NCBI GenBank assembly: GCA_002367335.1
Contig: DFBI01000047.1
Coordinates: forward strand, 1 to 39,264
Reading direction: 5' to 3'
From: Syntrophaceae bacterium UBA3084
Lineage (GTDB): Bacteria; Desulfobacterota; Syntrophia; Syntrophales; UBA6807
Length of the DNA stretch: 39,264 bases
The position numbers were made by a program, and so were the translations under genes. The notes beneath the pieces are model-generated. The model made no database searches. It was not told the DNA's origin and worked only from the letters and a program-made list of their open reading frames with translations. The stretch's first letter is position 1. Each line of letters starts with the position of its first letter. This document shows positions 15,576 through 24,298 of the stretch, one piece after another.

Positions 15576-17063
15576 TCAATATGAAGGTTTTGCAACAACT
15601 TCTCTAATTTTATAGATAGGTTCTTTTCGCCTTCTCATCTTATAAAAGTTTTTGAACAAACCAACAGTTATAAATATACTAATTAGATCGAGCACCATCC
15701 AATCCATCCCAAAACTATTTATCCACAACCAAAAAACGTAAAGTATGAGTGCTCTGTATAAATAAAATAAAAAAGCATCTTTGCTTTTCACAGATAAATA
15801 AAGCTTTTTAAATATGTGTGAAAATATGAAAAATATAATTAGAGCAGAATAACCCCCAAAAAGAACATAATACTCACCATATATGGTAAGCATACTTGAG
15901 TGATATGCTGCCTTAATATCTTTGTGTATAGGGCTGGAATAAATAGTATAACCATAAATATATCTAAGAGCATTAGCAGCCTTTGGTGTATCAAAAATAT
16001 TAAAACCAGGCGTTAAACCATTATCTATGGCGCTCTTAAAATAATAAATTATGTTTATAACATTATGATACTGTTCCTTGTTTCTTATCATATCCGCTGG
16101 ATTATCTAAAAAACCCCCCCTATCAAATATGGAGCGACATAAAATCTTAACATCTTTTGAGCCAATACTATAATTTTTTAAGGTAGTAAGTTGTTTTTTG
16201 GAACCAATAATTCGTTTTGTATCAACTTTTCGAATATATGTTGCTGCATCAAAAATGAAAAAGGAAAGCAGAATAACTAGCGGGCTTATTAAAATTAATT
16301 TTTTGTTTATTTTAATTCTACCTTTCACCGACAGAAATCCAATCAATAAGAGATAACCCACTGTTAATAATCCGGATCGACTGCCCGATAATGTAGCAAA
16401 TATAATAAAAGTTACAGTTAGAATTAAAAGAGTGACTAGGTTTCTGTTTGAAGTTTTTCTAAAATTCACAGCTACGTATATAAATGTGAATAACAGAATC
16501 AAATGCAATTGGATAAAAACGCCTGTTATATAGCCCGCAAATCTACCAATAATATCACTTGAAAGGCGTATATAAAAACCTATTACAATTGTAGCTACTA
16601 ATATTAGCATAACGTTCCGTGGATTTGCAGGATAGGCATCGGTAAGTACATTTTGTTTATTAAGATTCTTTCCGCCTCCAGTACTAAGACCTAAAACAAT
16701 TGAAGCATTAGAAAGCATTATAAATATTAGTGAATAATTTAGATCGTAGGATGTAAATGGATATCTAGTCAATATTGACGACCATGGATCATATAATAAA
16801 GTGACTACTCGCCCCATGTAAAATATCACAGCAATTATCATTAAAATCAAAACAAAGGGATCTGTTCTTTTCTTTTCGTATGAAAGTATTAGGAGATTTT
16901 GTATACAGAATATGCATAATATAATTATTGTATATTCATTCACATACTGATTACTTCCCAGCTTATAATAAAGATATATGCCTATTGCACAAATAATAAT
17001 ATTGGCAATTTTTAATAAGGAATTTAGATCATAACCGGTTTTATTTCTAATGTTACAAATCAT
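15576..17063 (-). CDS. wzy: Wzy-type oligosaccharide repeat-unit polymerase
   Basis: 495-aa very hydrophobic protein with about ten or more predicted membrane helices and a long polar loop around residues 270-390, the architecture of O-antigen/capsule polymerases. These join lipid-linked repeat units in the periplasm. Primary sequence in the family is poorly conserved, so the call rests on topology and on the neighbouring Wzx, glycosyltransferases and initiating transferase. Codon usage is strongly AT-rich compared with the gmd/fcl side. Start ATG at 17063. Confidence 0.75.
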   Translation of the reverse strand: MICNIRNKTGYDLNSLLKIANIIICAIGIYLYYKLGSNQYVNEYTIIILCIFCIQNLLILSYEKKRTDPFVLILMIIAVIFYMGRVVTLLYDPWSSILTRYPFTSYDLNYSLIFIMLSNASIVLGLSTGGGKNLNKQNVLTDAYPANPRNVMLILVATIVIGFYIRLSSDIIGRFAGYITGVFIQLHLILLFTFIYVAVNFRKTSNRNLVTLLILTVTFIIFATLSGSRSGLLTVGYLLLIGFLSVKGRIKINKKLILISPLVILLSFFIFDAATYIRKVDTKRIIGSKKQLTTLKNYSIGSKDVKILCRSIFDRGGFLDNPADMIRNKEQYHNVINIIYYFKSAIDNGLTPGFNIFDTPKAANALRYIYGYTIYSSPIHKDIKAAYHSSMLTIYGEYYVLFGGYSALIIFFIFSHIFKKLYLSVKSKDAFLFYLYRALILYVFWLWINSFGMDWMVLDLISIFITVGLFKNFYKMRRRKEPIYKIREVVAKPSY

Positions 17064-17201
17064 TGCGCACGGAATCCTTTTTCACAGGAACTATAGAACT
17101 TAACTCTTGAAATTTGCCGGCAAAAAAGCTCATTTCCTGTACATCAATCCCAACCCGTCTTCAATAATAACAGCCACGTCCAGGCGAGTCATCACCCCGT
17201 A

Positions 17202-18467
17202 TCAACCGTCAGTAACTAGGTTGAATACCTTGGATAAGCGCATTGTAAGTTTTTTTCTGCTGAAGCGTTTGATAAACGCATCCGACACATTTTTATCGAT
17301 CCTGTCGGCTACCAAAAATGCCTGCAGTTTTTGAATCTGGATATCCTCGGATTCATCGTAGAAAAGGATGAGCCCATTTCCATATTGTTCCAGGACTCGA
17401 ACAACCTCGCTATCACGAGACGCAAGGCATATGATTCGACATTTATTGCCCATATAATCATATAGCCTGGCTGGAATCCATGACGTAGTATCAATATCGG
17501 AAGGCATACATAGCATGACGTATGCCATACAACGTATGAGTTGATAAAAGCTTGGATGCTCAAGATAACCATGTATTATTACCTTATATTTAATACCAAT
17601 TCCTGCTTGATTACAAAGGTCTATAAATGTTTTTCCCTCATTGCCTGCATAATGCAATTCCCGGGGTTCATTTAAATGACTGTTTTCTTCTAATTTGGAT
17701 AGTAATTTTAATATAGGTAACGGGGTATAATTACTCTTGCAATCAATTGATCCACCATAAAAAAATGAGTTTGGAATCGAACTATTTTTATTATTTGTAT
17801 GGATATCATCCAGGTCAAAGCCGTTAGGAATAACCCAAATTTTGTCTTTTAAAAATGGGTGCTTCTCTATCATTCTGGCCTGACTAACTTCCGTGTTAAC
17901 AATTAGAGCATTACAATATCTAAGATAATAACGTTCAAGGATATTTGAGATAAGATTATAGTATGATTTTAAAAATCTCCTATGCATTGGATTGAGAGTC
18001 CAAAGATCACGAAAATCGGTCACCCATGGCAGTTTATATTTAAATTTTATCCAGGCGCCTATTAGATTGATACTGAATGGACTACATGTAGTATAAACTA
18101 TATCAGGTTTATATTTTATGATTTCTTTACCTATGCGATTAAGTACTAATAAGCTCCAAAAAATATGACCATCAGGTGGTATTATATTGTTCATAAAATA
18201 ACCCATATATCTTGCCAATCGATGTACATACTTACGATCTTGAAGGTAGCAGAATGTATCGTGACACATAGGAGAAACTGTGATAGCTGAGCACAACTGA
18301 TTCATTAGTTGTTGGCTGGTTTTTGTGTGTCTGCTGATCTCCTTTGGACAAATAACCACGGCCTCCCAACCGAACCGTGGTAAATATTTAAGAAACTTTA
18401 CATTACGTTTTGTAGCCACATTGACTCGTGGAGGAAAGCAAGAAGTAATCCAGAGCACCTTTTTCAC
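17202..18467 (-). CDS. Glycosyltransferase, GT-B fold
   Basis: 421 aa, GTG start at 18467. N-terminal VLWITSCFPPRVNVATKRNVK and the central PWVTDFRDLW motif are typical of a GT4-like group found in O-antigen and EPS loci; IPNGFDLDD marks the domain junction. The C-terminal donor domain is present (SWIPARLYDYMGNKCRII) though divergent. AT-rich like its neighbours. Confidence 0.8.
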   Translation of the reverse strand: MKKVLWITSCFPPRVNVATKRNVKFLKYLPRFGWEAVVICPKEISRHTKTSQQLMNQLCSAITVSPMCHDTFCYLQDRKYVHRLARYMGYFMNNIIPPDGHIFWSLLVLNRIGKEIIKYKPDIVYTTCSPFSINLIGAWIKFKYKLPWVTDFRDLWTLNPMHRRFLKSYYNLISNILERYYLRYCNALIVNTEVSQARMIEKHPFLKDKIWVIPNGFDLDDIHTNNKNSSIPNSFFYGGSIDCKSNYTPLPILKLLSKLEENSHLNEPRELHYAGNEGKTFIDLCNQAGIGIKYKVIIHGYLEHPSFYQLIRCMAYVMLCMPSDIDTTSWIPARLYDYMGNKCRIICLASRDSEVVRVLEQYGNGLILFYDESEDIQIQKLQAFLVADRIDKNVSDAFIKRFSRKKLTMRLSKVFNLVTDG

Positions 18468-18515
18468 AGTTTGATATTCTCTTCGCGTTTATATATCTTC
18501 AAAATGAGAATAAGA

Positions 18516-20363
18516 TCAACCATCACTAGCCTTTTTCAGTATCGTTCTGACTGGTTGATTTAAATCCACTAACGTGAAAACGCTCAGGTGAAATGCCGGT
18601 GATGATTCTCCGTATCGAGCGCACCTTGACGCGTGTGTTATCATTTGTTGAACAGGATATCCCAAAGCGTGTATGGCAAACTCCAGTGGACCATCTAAAG
18701 ATTTTATTAAAGTCAGATTATTCATAAAATCGTATTCTGAGACTATATACCAATTGTTTGCATAATCAATATTTTTTGTTTTTGAATTGGCTTTCTTTAC
18801 TGTATCCTCAATTATCACCGCATCGTCGTTCAAAGCTATTTGTCTGTTCAATCTTATTTGTCTGTCAAAAGACAGCAAAACATAATTGATTGCATTATCT
18901 GTTAATTCAACAACATCACATCTCGAACTAAATCTATCTGTTTTAAATAAAGAAGATGGAGAAAAATCAAAAAACAAATCGTCAATCATGGGAATATTAT
19001 GTGCTTCCTGTGAACGCTGGAAAATATTTCGGGAATCCTTGGTATAATTGTATCTACCAAGATCAATTAGGATCGGATTTCCATTATTGAAGATAACTAT
19101 TGATCCATTATCGGCATGGCCATGAGACACGCCATTATGCTTCTTGGCGTATATCCATACCTCAAAGTTTCTATTCGATAGATAATGCCACTTATTTATA
19201 ATATCATTATCAACAGTTGCCATTTGTTGTTGGGCAATGTGATCAATAAACCCTTCCATTCTAAATAGTTTCTGCCATGGAGAATTTTTTTTACTATGGC
19301 GTGAAAATGGCCGGCCCAACATCCATTCAGGAAAAACATCAGGAGAGACGTCGCCGAAAAGCGGGTATTCGCCAGTTTCAAATTTACTTTGAAGCAAGTC
19401 ACATACTTCCAGCATCTGAGATACTCTCGGGCTTAACCATGCTATCATTTCATAATCATTGGAGATTTTAGCTACATATAACATTTCAAGATAGGACCGT
19501 GTCAACAACATCTGATAATGGCTTGATTCTTCCTGAAGGACTCCATTTTTTATCATCTTATCTGTTTCGACAAAGAGGATTTCCTGCCCAATCTTTTTCA
19601 CCTGTTTAATGTTCAGTAGCGCACCGCATATGTACAAACAGCACGCGTTATTCAGGATATGATTGTTTGTATTTCGCCAGTGATATTCAAGATTATTTAT
19701 CAAGTGATTCAGTTGAAACTCATATGAGCGCGACAGATTTTCCCAGAAAATATCTCCTTTTTTTGAATATTCTTTTGTGAAAATTATAAAGAAAAGCCAG
19801 TTTAACAAACGATCAGAAATCGAGTACGATTCGAATATCTTAGGATCTGAAACTTCCCTGAAGCTCTCAAGCCATAACTCAATAGAATTATAGCCGAGAT
19901 TAACGGCATTTTGAACAGGGCTTTCCTGGATTAAAATCAGAAGCCACTTAAAACGGTGTACAGAAAATGTATCTTCATTGTCAGCAAATTTTTTACAAAA
20001 CAAATCATCAGAATATGGAAGATAGCGGGATGCAAACTTAATTTTAAGGTCTTGGTGGCGGCTGGAACATAATTCTATTTCCCGTGTTGGGATATGATCC
20101 CATTTCGACCGATCAAGTATAAACTCACTGCGGCCACCCTGTATTAAGCTCAAAAGATACCGATTATTCTTAAACTGAACGGCTTTAAACCATTTTTTGT
20201 ATTTAAAGCGACCCTCGAGTTTGAAATAGATAAGCTTTACAGACAAATCATAAAAAGTAATGACGAAAATACGGAAACTTGTAACAGATAAAAGCGAATT
20301 TCTAAGGAGATACTGAAAATGATGGTCACCAAAGAGACAACGTATTTTAGAAAATAGACGCAT
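18516..20363 (-). CDS. Heparinase II/III-like protein
   Basis: 615 aa. A helical N-terminal domain (alpha-toroid-like) is followed by a beta-rich C-terminal domain with the heparinase II/III hallmark HGHADNGSIVIF and LIDLGRYNYTKDSRNIF near residues 415-450. Relatives are polysaccharide lyases or are found as accessory genes of EPS loci, where they may trim or edit the polymer. I see no clear signal peptide, so location is uncertain. ATG 20363 is chosen for its GAAGG ribosome-binding sequence; a TTG at 20378 is the alternative. It overlaps the end of the amidotransferase gene. Confidence 0.8.
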   Translation of the reverse strand: MRLFSKIRCLFGDHHFQYLLRNSLLSVTSFRIFVITFYDLSVKLIYFKLEGRFKYKKWFKAVQFKNNRYLLSLIQGGRSEFILDRSKWDHIPTREIELCSSRHQDLKIKFASRYLPYSDDLFCKKFADNEDTFSVHRFKWLLILIQESPVQNAVNLGYNSIELWLESFREVSDPKIFESYSISDRLLNWLFFIIFTKEYSKKGDIFWENLSRSYEFQLNHLINNLEYHWRNTNNHILNNACCLYICGALLNIKQVKKIGQEILFVETDKMIKNGVLQEESSHYQMLLTRSYLEMLYVAKISNDYEMIAWLSPRVSQMLEVCDLLQSKFETGEYPLFGDVSPDVFPEWMLGRPFSRHSKKNSPWQKLFRMEGFIDHIAQQQMATVDNDIINKWHYLSNRNFEVWIYAKKHNGVSHGHADNGSIVIFNNGNPILIDLGRYNYTKDSRNIFQRSQEAHNIPMIDDLFFDFSPSSLFKTDRFSSRCDVVELTDNAINYVLLSFDRQIRLNRQIALNDDAVIIEDTVKKANSKTKNIDYANNWYIVSEYDFMNNLTLIKSLDGPLEFAIHALGYPVQQMITHASRCARYGESSPAFHLSVFTLVDLNQPVRTILKKASDG

Positions 20364-22137
20364 AATGACGCCCTTCAATATATAACTGCATCCAAACGTC
20401 CAAGATCAAGATTTTCCAATATTGCCACGCTTCGTTAATACTCAAATTCTGTTTTCTGATTAGTGGAAACAGCATCGAGCTATTAATCATTTCTTTACGC
20501 ATCAAGTACCCGTTTTGCAAAACCCTGTCAAAGTATACCGATTTATAAGTGTTTACCCACAATCCAATGGGTGCGCCAAAACCTTCTTTAGGCCTATAAA
20601 GCACTTCATTGGGCAAATATTTTTCCATAAGTTTTTTGAAGATATACTTTTTTTCACCTTTGTTGACCTTAAGATCTGACGATATAGCGATACTGACCTC
20701 AACAATACGATGATCAAGCAAAGGAACACGGCACTCTAACGATACTGCCATTGTCATTTTATCATTCAAAAATAAAATATCATCTTGAAGGTACCACCTC
20801 AAATCACTCAGCATAATTGCATTAAGCATATCTTTCGATCTATTGATTTTGTATAATTCATCAAATTCAGTACGATATACAGAAGGTCTAAACCAGTCAA
20901 AAAAACCTCTCCACCTTTTTGAGTCCCGCGGTTTCCATTTGTCATAATAAGAGTATTTTGGATTTTTGTCATAAATAAATTTGCCAATTATCGACTTTAA
21001 CAATGGATATTCCACATGATGTGAATATCCACCAAACAGCTCATCACCGCCAGCACCACTCAGGATTACCTTGACATGTTTTGCGGCTTCCTTAGCAAGA
21101 CCATAAGTAAAAACAAGTGCCCCATCTGCAAATGGCTCTTCCAAATGCCATATTAGTTTTGGCAGATCTGTTATTAGCTCTTTATCAAATACATTTTTTA
21201 CAAAATGACGAGTTCCATATTGGCGAGACACCATAATAGCTTGTTCGGTTTCATCAAATTTGCCTTCAGCATTTCCCCAGCTAATATGAAATGTGCTCAA
21301 AGGTGTCTCAGTCTGTATAGCTGCTATGGCAGTCACTGCTGAACTGTCGATACCACCGCTCAAAAAACTGCCTACCGGCACGTCACTACGCATCTCAATA
21401 CGCATGCTATCCATTAGCACTGTTTTAAGCTGCTGCATTGCATTTTCTTCATTGTGGATAGTATTGTAGGGCAACGATAGCTGCCAGTAATGTCTTATCT
21501 CATAATTACCATTACTCCATTTAAGATAACTGCCAGAAGGAAGTTTTGATATACTGCGAAAAGGTGACATTGGAGCAGGAATATACATCAATTCCAGATA
21601 AGTGCTAAGTGCATCAAAATTAATTTCTTTTGAAACACGATCTGTTACAAAAATCGATTTAAGCTCTGATGAAAATATTAAATTATTATCTACAACAGCG
21701 TAATAGAGCGGTTTGATCCCAAGACGATCACGGATCAAGAAAACCTTTTCTTCTTTTTTGTCATAGAGTGCTATGGAATACATGCCATTTAGTTTATTAA
21801 TAAAATCTATGCCGTATTCATCGTAGAGATAGGGCAATACTTCAACATCAGAATGGGTCTTAAATATATGGCCTTTCTTCACCAACTCTTCGCGCAACTC
21901 TATATAATTGTATATTTCCCCATTGCATATAACAACAACCGTCCTGTCCAGATTATAAAAGGGTTGCTGACCATGCTCAATATCAATAATACTTAGTCGG
22001 CGCATTCCTAATGAGACAGTATCGTCAACATAATAACCATCGCCATCAGGGCCACGATGCTGCTGCGTTTCTCCCATCTTTTTTAACAGAGACAACGGAT
22101 CGTTATCTCTGAATGTGAATCCAAAAATCCCACACAT
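20347..22137 (-). CDS. asnB: Asparagine synthase-type glutamine amidotransferase
   Basis: 596 aa, class B asparagine synthetase family. The catalytic Cys2 follows the initiator Met (MCGIFGF), and the glutaminase domain shows QHRGPDGDGYY and the SLGMRRLSIID segment. The synthetase domain has the ATP-pyrophosphatase loop SFLSGGIDSSAVTAIA near residue 255 and an SGAGGDELFGGY stretch. In polysaccharide loci such enzymes often amidate a uronic or nonulosonic carboxylate (WbpS-like); true asparagine synthesis is the alternative. Clustering with surface-sugar genes favours the former. Confidence 0.88.
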   Translation of the reverse strand: MCGIFGFTFRDNDPLSLLKKMGETQQHRGPDGDGYYVDDTVSLGMRRLSIIDIEHGQQPFYNLDRTVVVICNGEIYNYIELREELVKKGHIFKTHSDVEVLPYLYDEYGIDFINKLNGMYSIALYDKKEEKVFLIRDRLGIKPLYYAVVDNNLIFSSELKSIFVTDRVSKEINFDALSTYLELMYIPAPMSPFRSISKLPSGSYLKWSNGNYEIRHYWQLSLPYNTIHNEENAMQQLKTVLMDSMRIEMRSDVPVGSFLSGGIDSSAVTAIAAIQTETPLSTFHISWGNAEGKFDETEQAIMVSRQYGTRHFVKNVFDKELITDLPKLIWHLEEPFADGALVFTYGLAKEAAKHVKVILSGAGGDELFGGYSHHVEYPLLKSIIGKFIYDKNPKYSYYDKWKPRDSKRWRGFFDWFRPSVYRTEFDELYKINRSKDMLNAIMLSDLRWYLQDDILFLNDKMTMAVSLECRVPLLDHRIVEVSIAISSDLKVNKGEKKYIFKKLMEKYLPNEVLYRPKEGFGAPIGLWVNTYKSVYFDRVLQNGYLMRKEMINSSMLFPLIRKQNLSINEAWQYWKILILDVWMQLYIEGRHYASIF

Positions 22138-22239
22138 AAAACCCCTTACAAGTCAAACTGTTCTATATATTTCTCTTCTGTCACTTCCTTAGGTATAATT
22201 ACGATCTTTCAAATTTTGATCAGAAGCAGTATTATCAGA

Positions 22240-22977
22240 TCAGGTTATGGATAAATCGAGTTTTTCTAATTCTGATAGAGGATACTTTGCAAGAACGAAT
22301 TTACTGGCAATATTAACATTAACGCAAAATTTATTTTGATTTGTTAGTAAATATGTATTTGAATTCTGAAAAGGCTTTGCCAATATTTTGTTTGATGCGG
22401 GCGTACTATCTACAAGTCGTTTATAGCAATTCTTAAGAAACGTTTTAGTTCTCGAATCCATGTTACTAATATGCTTAAATTGATAATTGAGTGATATAAA
22501 AAGCATGTTAAAAATATCAAACCCAAAATACACTTTCTCATCAAAGTGAAAATGCTCCCAATCAACTATATTTAAATCGTTTCCGCCTTCGATAATGTTA
22601 TTACAAAGAGCCAAATCCCCATGAATTGCGAAGTCCTTTGCTCTCAGCCATTTTTCGCTATAATACTCAATAATCATTTCGATTTCATTCTCGTTTCCGC
22701 TAATTGGCGCACTGCGCGGAAATGTTTTTCCTGCAAATTCAGGAATCTCAATTTCAAGAAAATTCTTTCCTGTTAAATTTACTTCATAATCCTTTTCTGC
22801 AATGCGGCAAAACCAATCATACCCTCTTTTTTCATTTTCAATCAGCCGGTTAGCTTGTTCTGAAAAAGCAACCTTTTTGTAAAAACGCTCTCTACCTTTC
22901 CAGCATTTATAGAGTGCAACATTATTGTTATGAGTTTCCGAACTCAGCAATTCGTATGTGGTTTTCTCCTCATGCAT
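22240..22977 (-). CDS. APH-like sugar/lipid kinase
   Basis: 245 aa from ATG 22977; upstream in-frame codons only translate the end of the methyltransferase gene. The kinase core is recognisable: AIHGDLALCNNII (Brenner-type catalytic loop with Asp and Asn) and LNIVDWEHFHFDE (metal-binding Asp), as in aminoglycoside phosphotransferases and LPS kinases. The N-lobe is short and divergent. It overlaps the methyltransferase by eight bases. A methyltransferase-kinase pair recalls WbdD, which caps O-antigen chains with methyl and phosphate; that analogy is inference. Confidence 0.6.
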   Translation of the reverse strand: MHEEKTTYELLSSETHNNNVALYKCWKGRERFYKKVAFSEQANRLIENEKRGYDWFCRIAEKDYEVNLTGKNFLEIEIPEFAGKTFPRSAPISGNENEIEMIIEYYSEKWLRAKDFAIHGDLALCNNIIEGGNDLNIVDWEHFHFDEKVYFGFDIFNMLFISLNYQFKHISNMDSRTKTFLKNCYKRLVDSTPASNKILAKPFQNSNTYLLTNQNKFCVNVNIASKFVLAKYPLSELEKLDLSIT

Positions 22978-24031
22978 CTCTAACTTGGCCTTTTTTTGCC
23001 ACAACAATAAAAGAAGGAGCAAGCTCAAATAGGCGTAGTCTTTTGTACACTAGCCAATCAAGGTTTCTTCTCATTTTTCGAAACGCTTTCTTAACAACGT
23101 TTCGCGTTTTTCTCGTCCGATACACTGGTTCATAATTCTCTTGCATTTTTTTTCTGAAGGGAAGAATCTTCTGCGGAAATCTGTAATCAGGGAAAACTGC
23201 ATATGTTTCAACCGCTTCGAATCCGGCCCGCTTGATTAATCTCTCCAATTCCCTACGTGAATATATGTAGTTAACATAGGGCCTACCATACCAAATACTA
23301 GAAATGATATTTGCAATTTTCCTTGGAAGAAAAGCAGTATAAAAAAGGCCGACATGAACATCTTTTTTCCATAGAAAATGCTGGTAATCATACCTATTTT
23401 CTATAGCCAAATAGAGCCTGCCACGTGGCCTTAGACCACGACAAACCCTCTCTAAAAATTCAAATTGGAGAAGCATAGGATCATAACTTGGTTTTGTAAC
23501 GCGAAATTTTTCCCTTTTCAGAAATTTGTTAAGTTCCACCTCGTTCTCAACAGGTATCCATTCCAACACACCATTAACTATTGAAAAATCAAATGTTCCT
23601 TCGAGATGTAAATTGTTTCTTAAATTGGCATTCAATAAGTAACAATTATCAATATTTTCTTCTTTTAAGCGATACTTGACGAATTCCAATGAGTCTCTTG
23701 TTTGGTCAATGCCAAGTATTGCTTTGCAATTTTTTGCGCAATAAATAAGTAAATTGCCCCACATGCAACCATAATCAGCGCCAACGTCGCTTTTCTTTAT
23801 ATCCAGCAGCCTCAAACCGACCGACCTCATCGAGTCGAATATAATATTTTCTAGATTTGGAAATAACTTTTGGACCGTATCGCGAGTAGTAGCACTTCTT
23901 AAGTGACTAAATAAAACTGCTTGCTCTTTTCTGCTAAGATTACTCCAATACCCCTCTTGAGATGATGTGTCATAGTAAATGCCATCAACATTTTTATATA
24001 ATTGATCTAATTTGGAACATAGTTTGTTCAT
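22970..24031 (-). CDS. Class I SAM-dependent methyltransferase
   Basis: 353 aa. Motif I DVGADYGCMWGNLLIYCA near residues 78-95, an acidic motif II (AILGIDQTRDSLEFVKY) and FDFSIVNGVLEWIP as motif IV region give a Rossmann methyltransferase core; RPRGRLYLAIENRYDYQHFL follows. The basic C-terminal 70 residues may contact a membrane or polymer. It likely methylates a sugar of the glycan. Translationally coupled to the kinase gene. Confidence 0.8.
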   Translation of the reverse strand: MNKLCSKLDQLYKNVDGIYYDTSSQEGYWSNLSRKEQAVLFSHLRSATTRDTVQKLFPNLENIIFDSMRSVGLRLLDIKKSDVGADYGCMWGNLLIYCAKNCKAILGIDQTRDSLEFVKYRLKEENIDNCYLLNANLRNNLHLEGTFDFSIVNGVLEWIPVENEVELNKFLKREKFRVTKPSYDPMLLQFEFLERVCRGLRPRGRLYLAIENRYDYQHFLWKKDVHVGLFYTAFLPRKIANIISSIWYGRPYVNYIYSRRELERLIKRAGFEAVETYAVFPDYRFPQKILPFRKKMQENYEPVYRTRKTRNVVKKAFRKMRRNLDWLVYKRLRLFELAPSFIVVAKKGQVRDA

Positions 24032-24126
24032 ATATCAGTTAATTACCTTTCATTTTGAGAACAGGGAGATGAGATAAAATTTAATATTGAACTTCCAAAA
24101 ATTGGTCACATGTTTCTCATACCAGG

Positions 24127-24274
24127 TAACCGTTCACACTCCCTGGCAGCCGACAAGCTTTTGCAGGGTTTCAACCGCGGACAAGGTTGCACCAAAAGGC
24201 GTATTCTCAACGGATTGTGCTTTGAAACCCGAAAAAGGCTGTTGGCTGTCAGGGGGGGGGGAAGTGAATGATTA
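24127..24274. mobile_element. MITE-like 148-bp inverted-repeat element
   Basis: Flanked by exact 9-bp direct repeats CATACCAGG at 24118-24126 and 24275-24283. The ends are inverted: TAACCGTTCAC at left against TAATCATTCAC when the right end is read in reverse, and similarity continues inward for almost 50 bases (shared blocks CAGCC, ACA, TTTT, GGGTTTCAA). A ten-base G run sits near the right end. No coding capacity. The terminal sequence with the flanking base would read GTAA, as in some IS66 ends, but the 9-bp duplication does not match IS66, so the family is open. Confidence 0.75.
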
Positions 24275-24298
24275 CATACCAGGATATGCATTAGCAAT

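Noticed and set aside
17064..17201. Gap between wzy and the glycosyltransferase
   Set aside because: Checked for a terminator or small gene; nothing convincing.
22138..22239. Gap between asnB-like and kinase genes
   Set aside because: No hairpin or ORF; probably plain intergenic.
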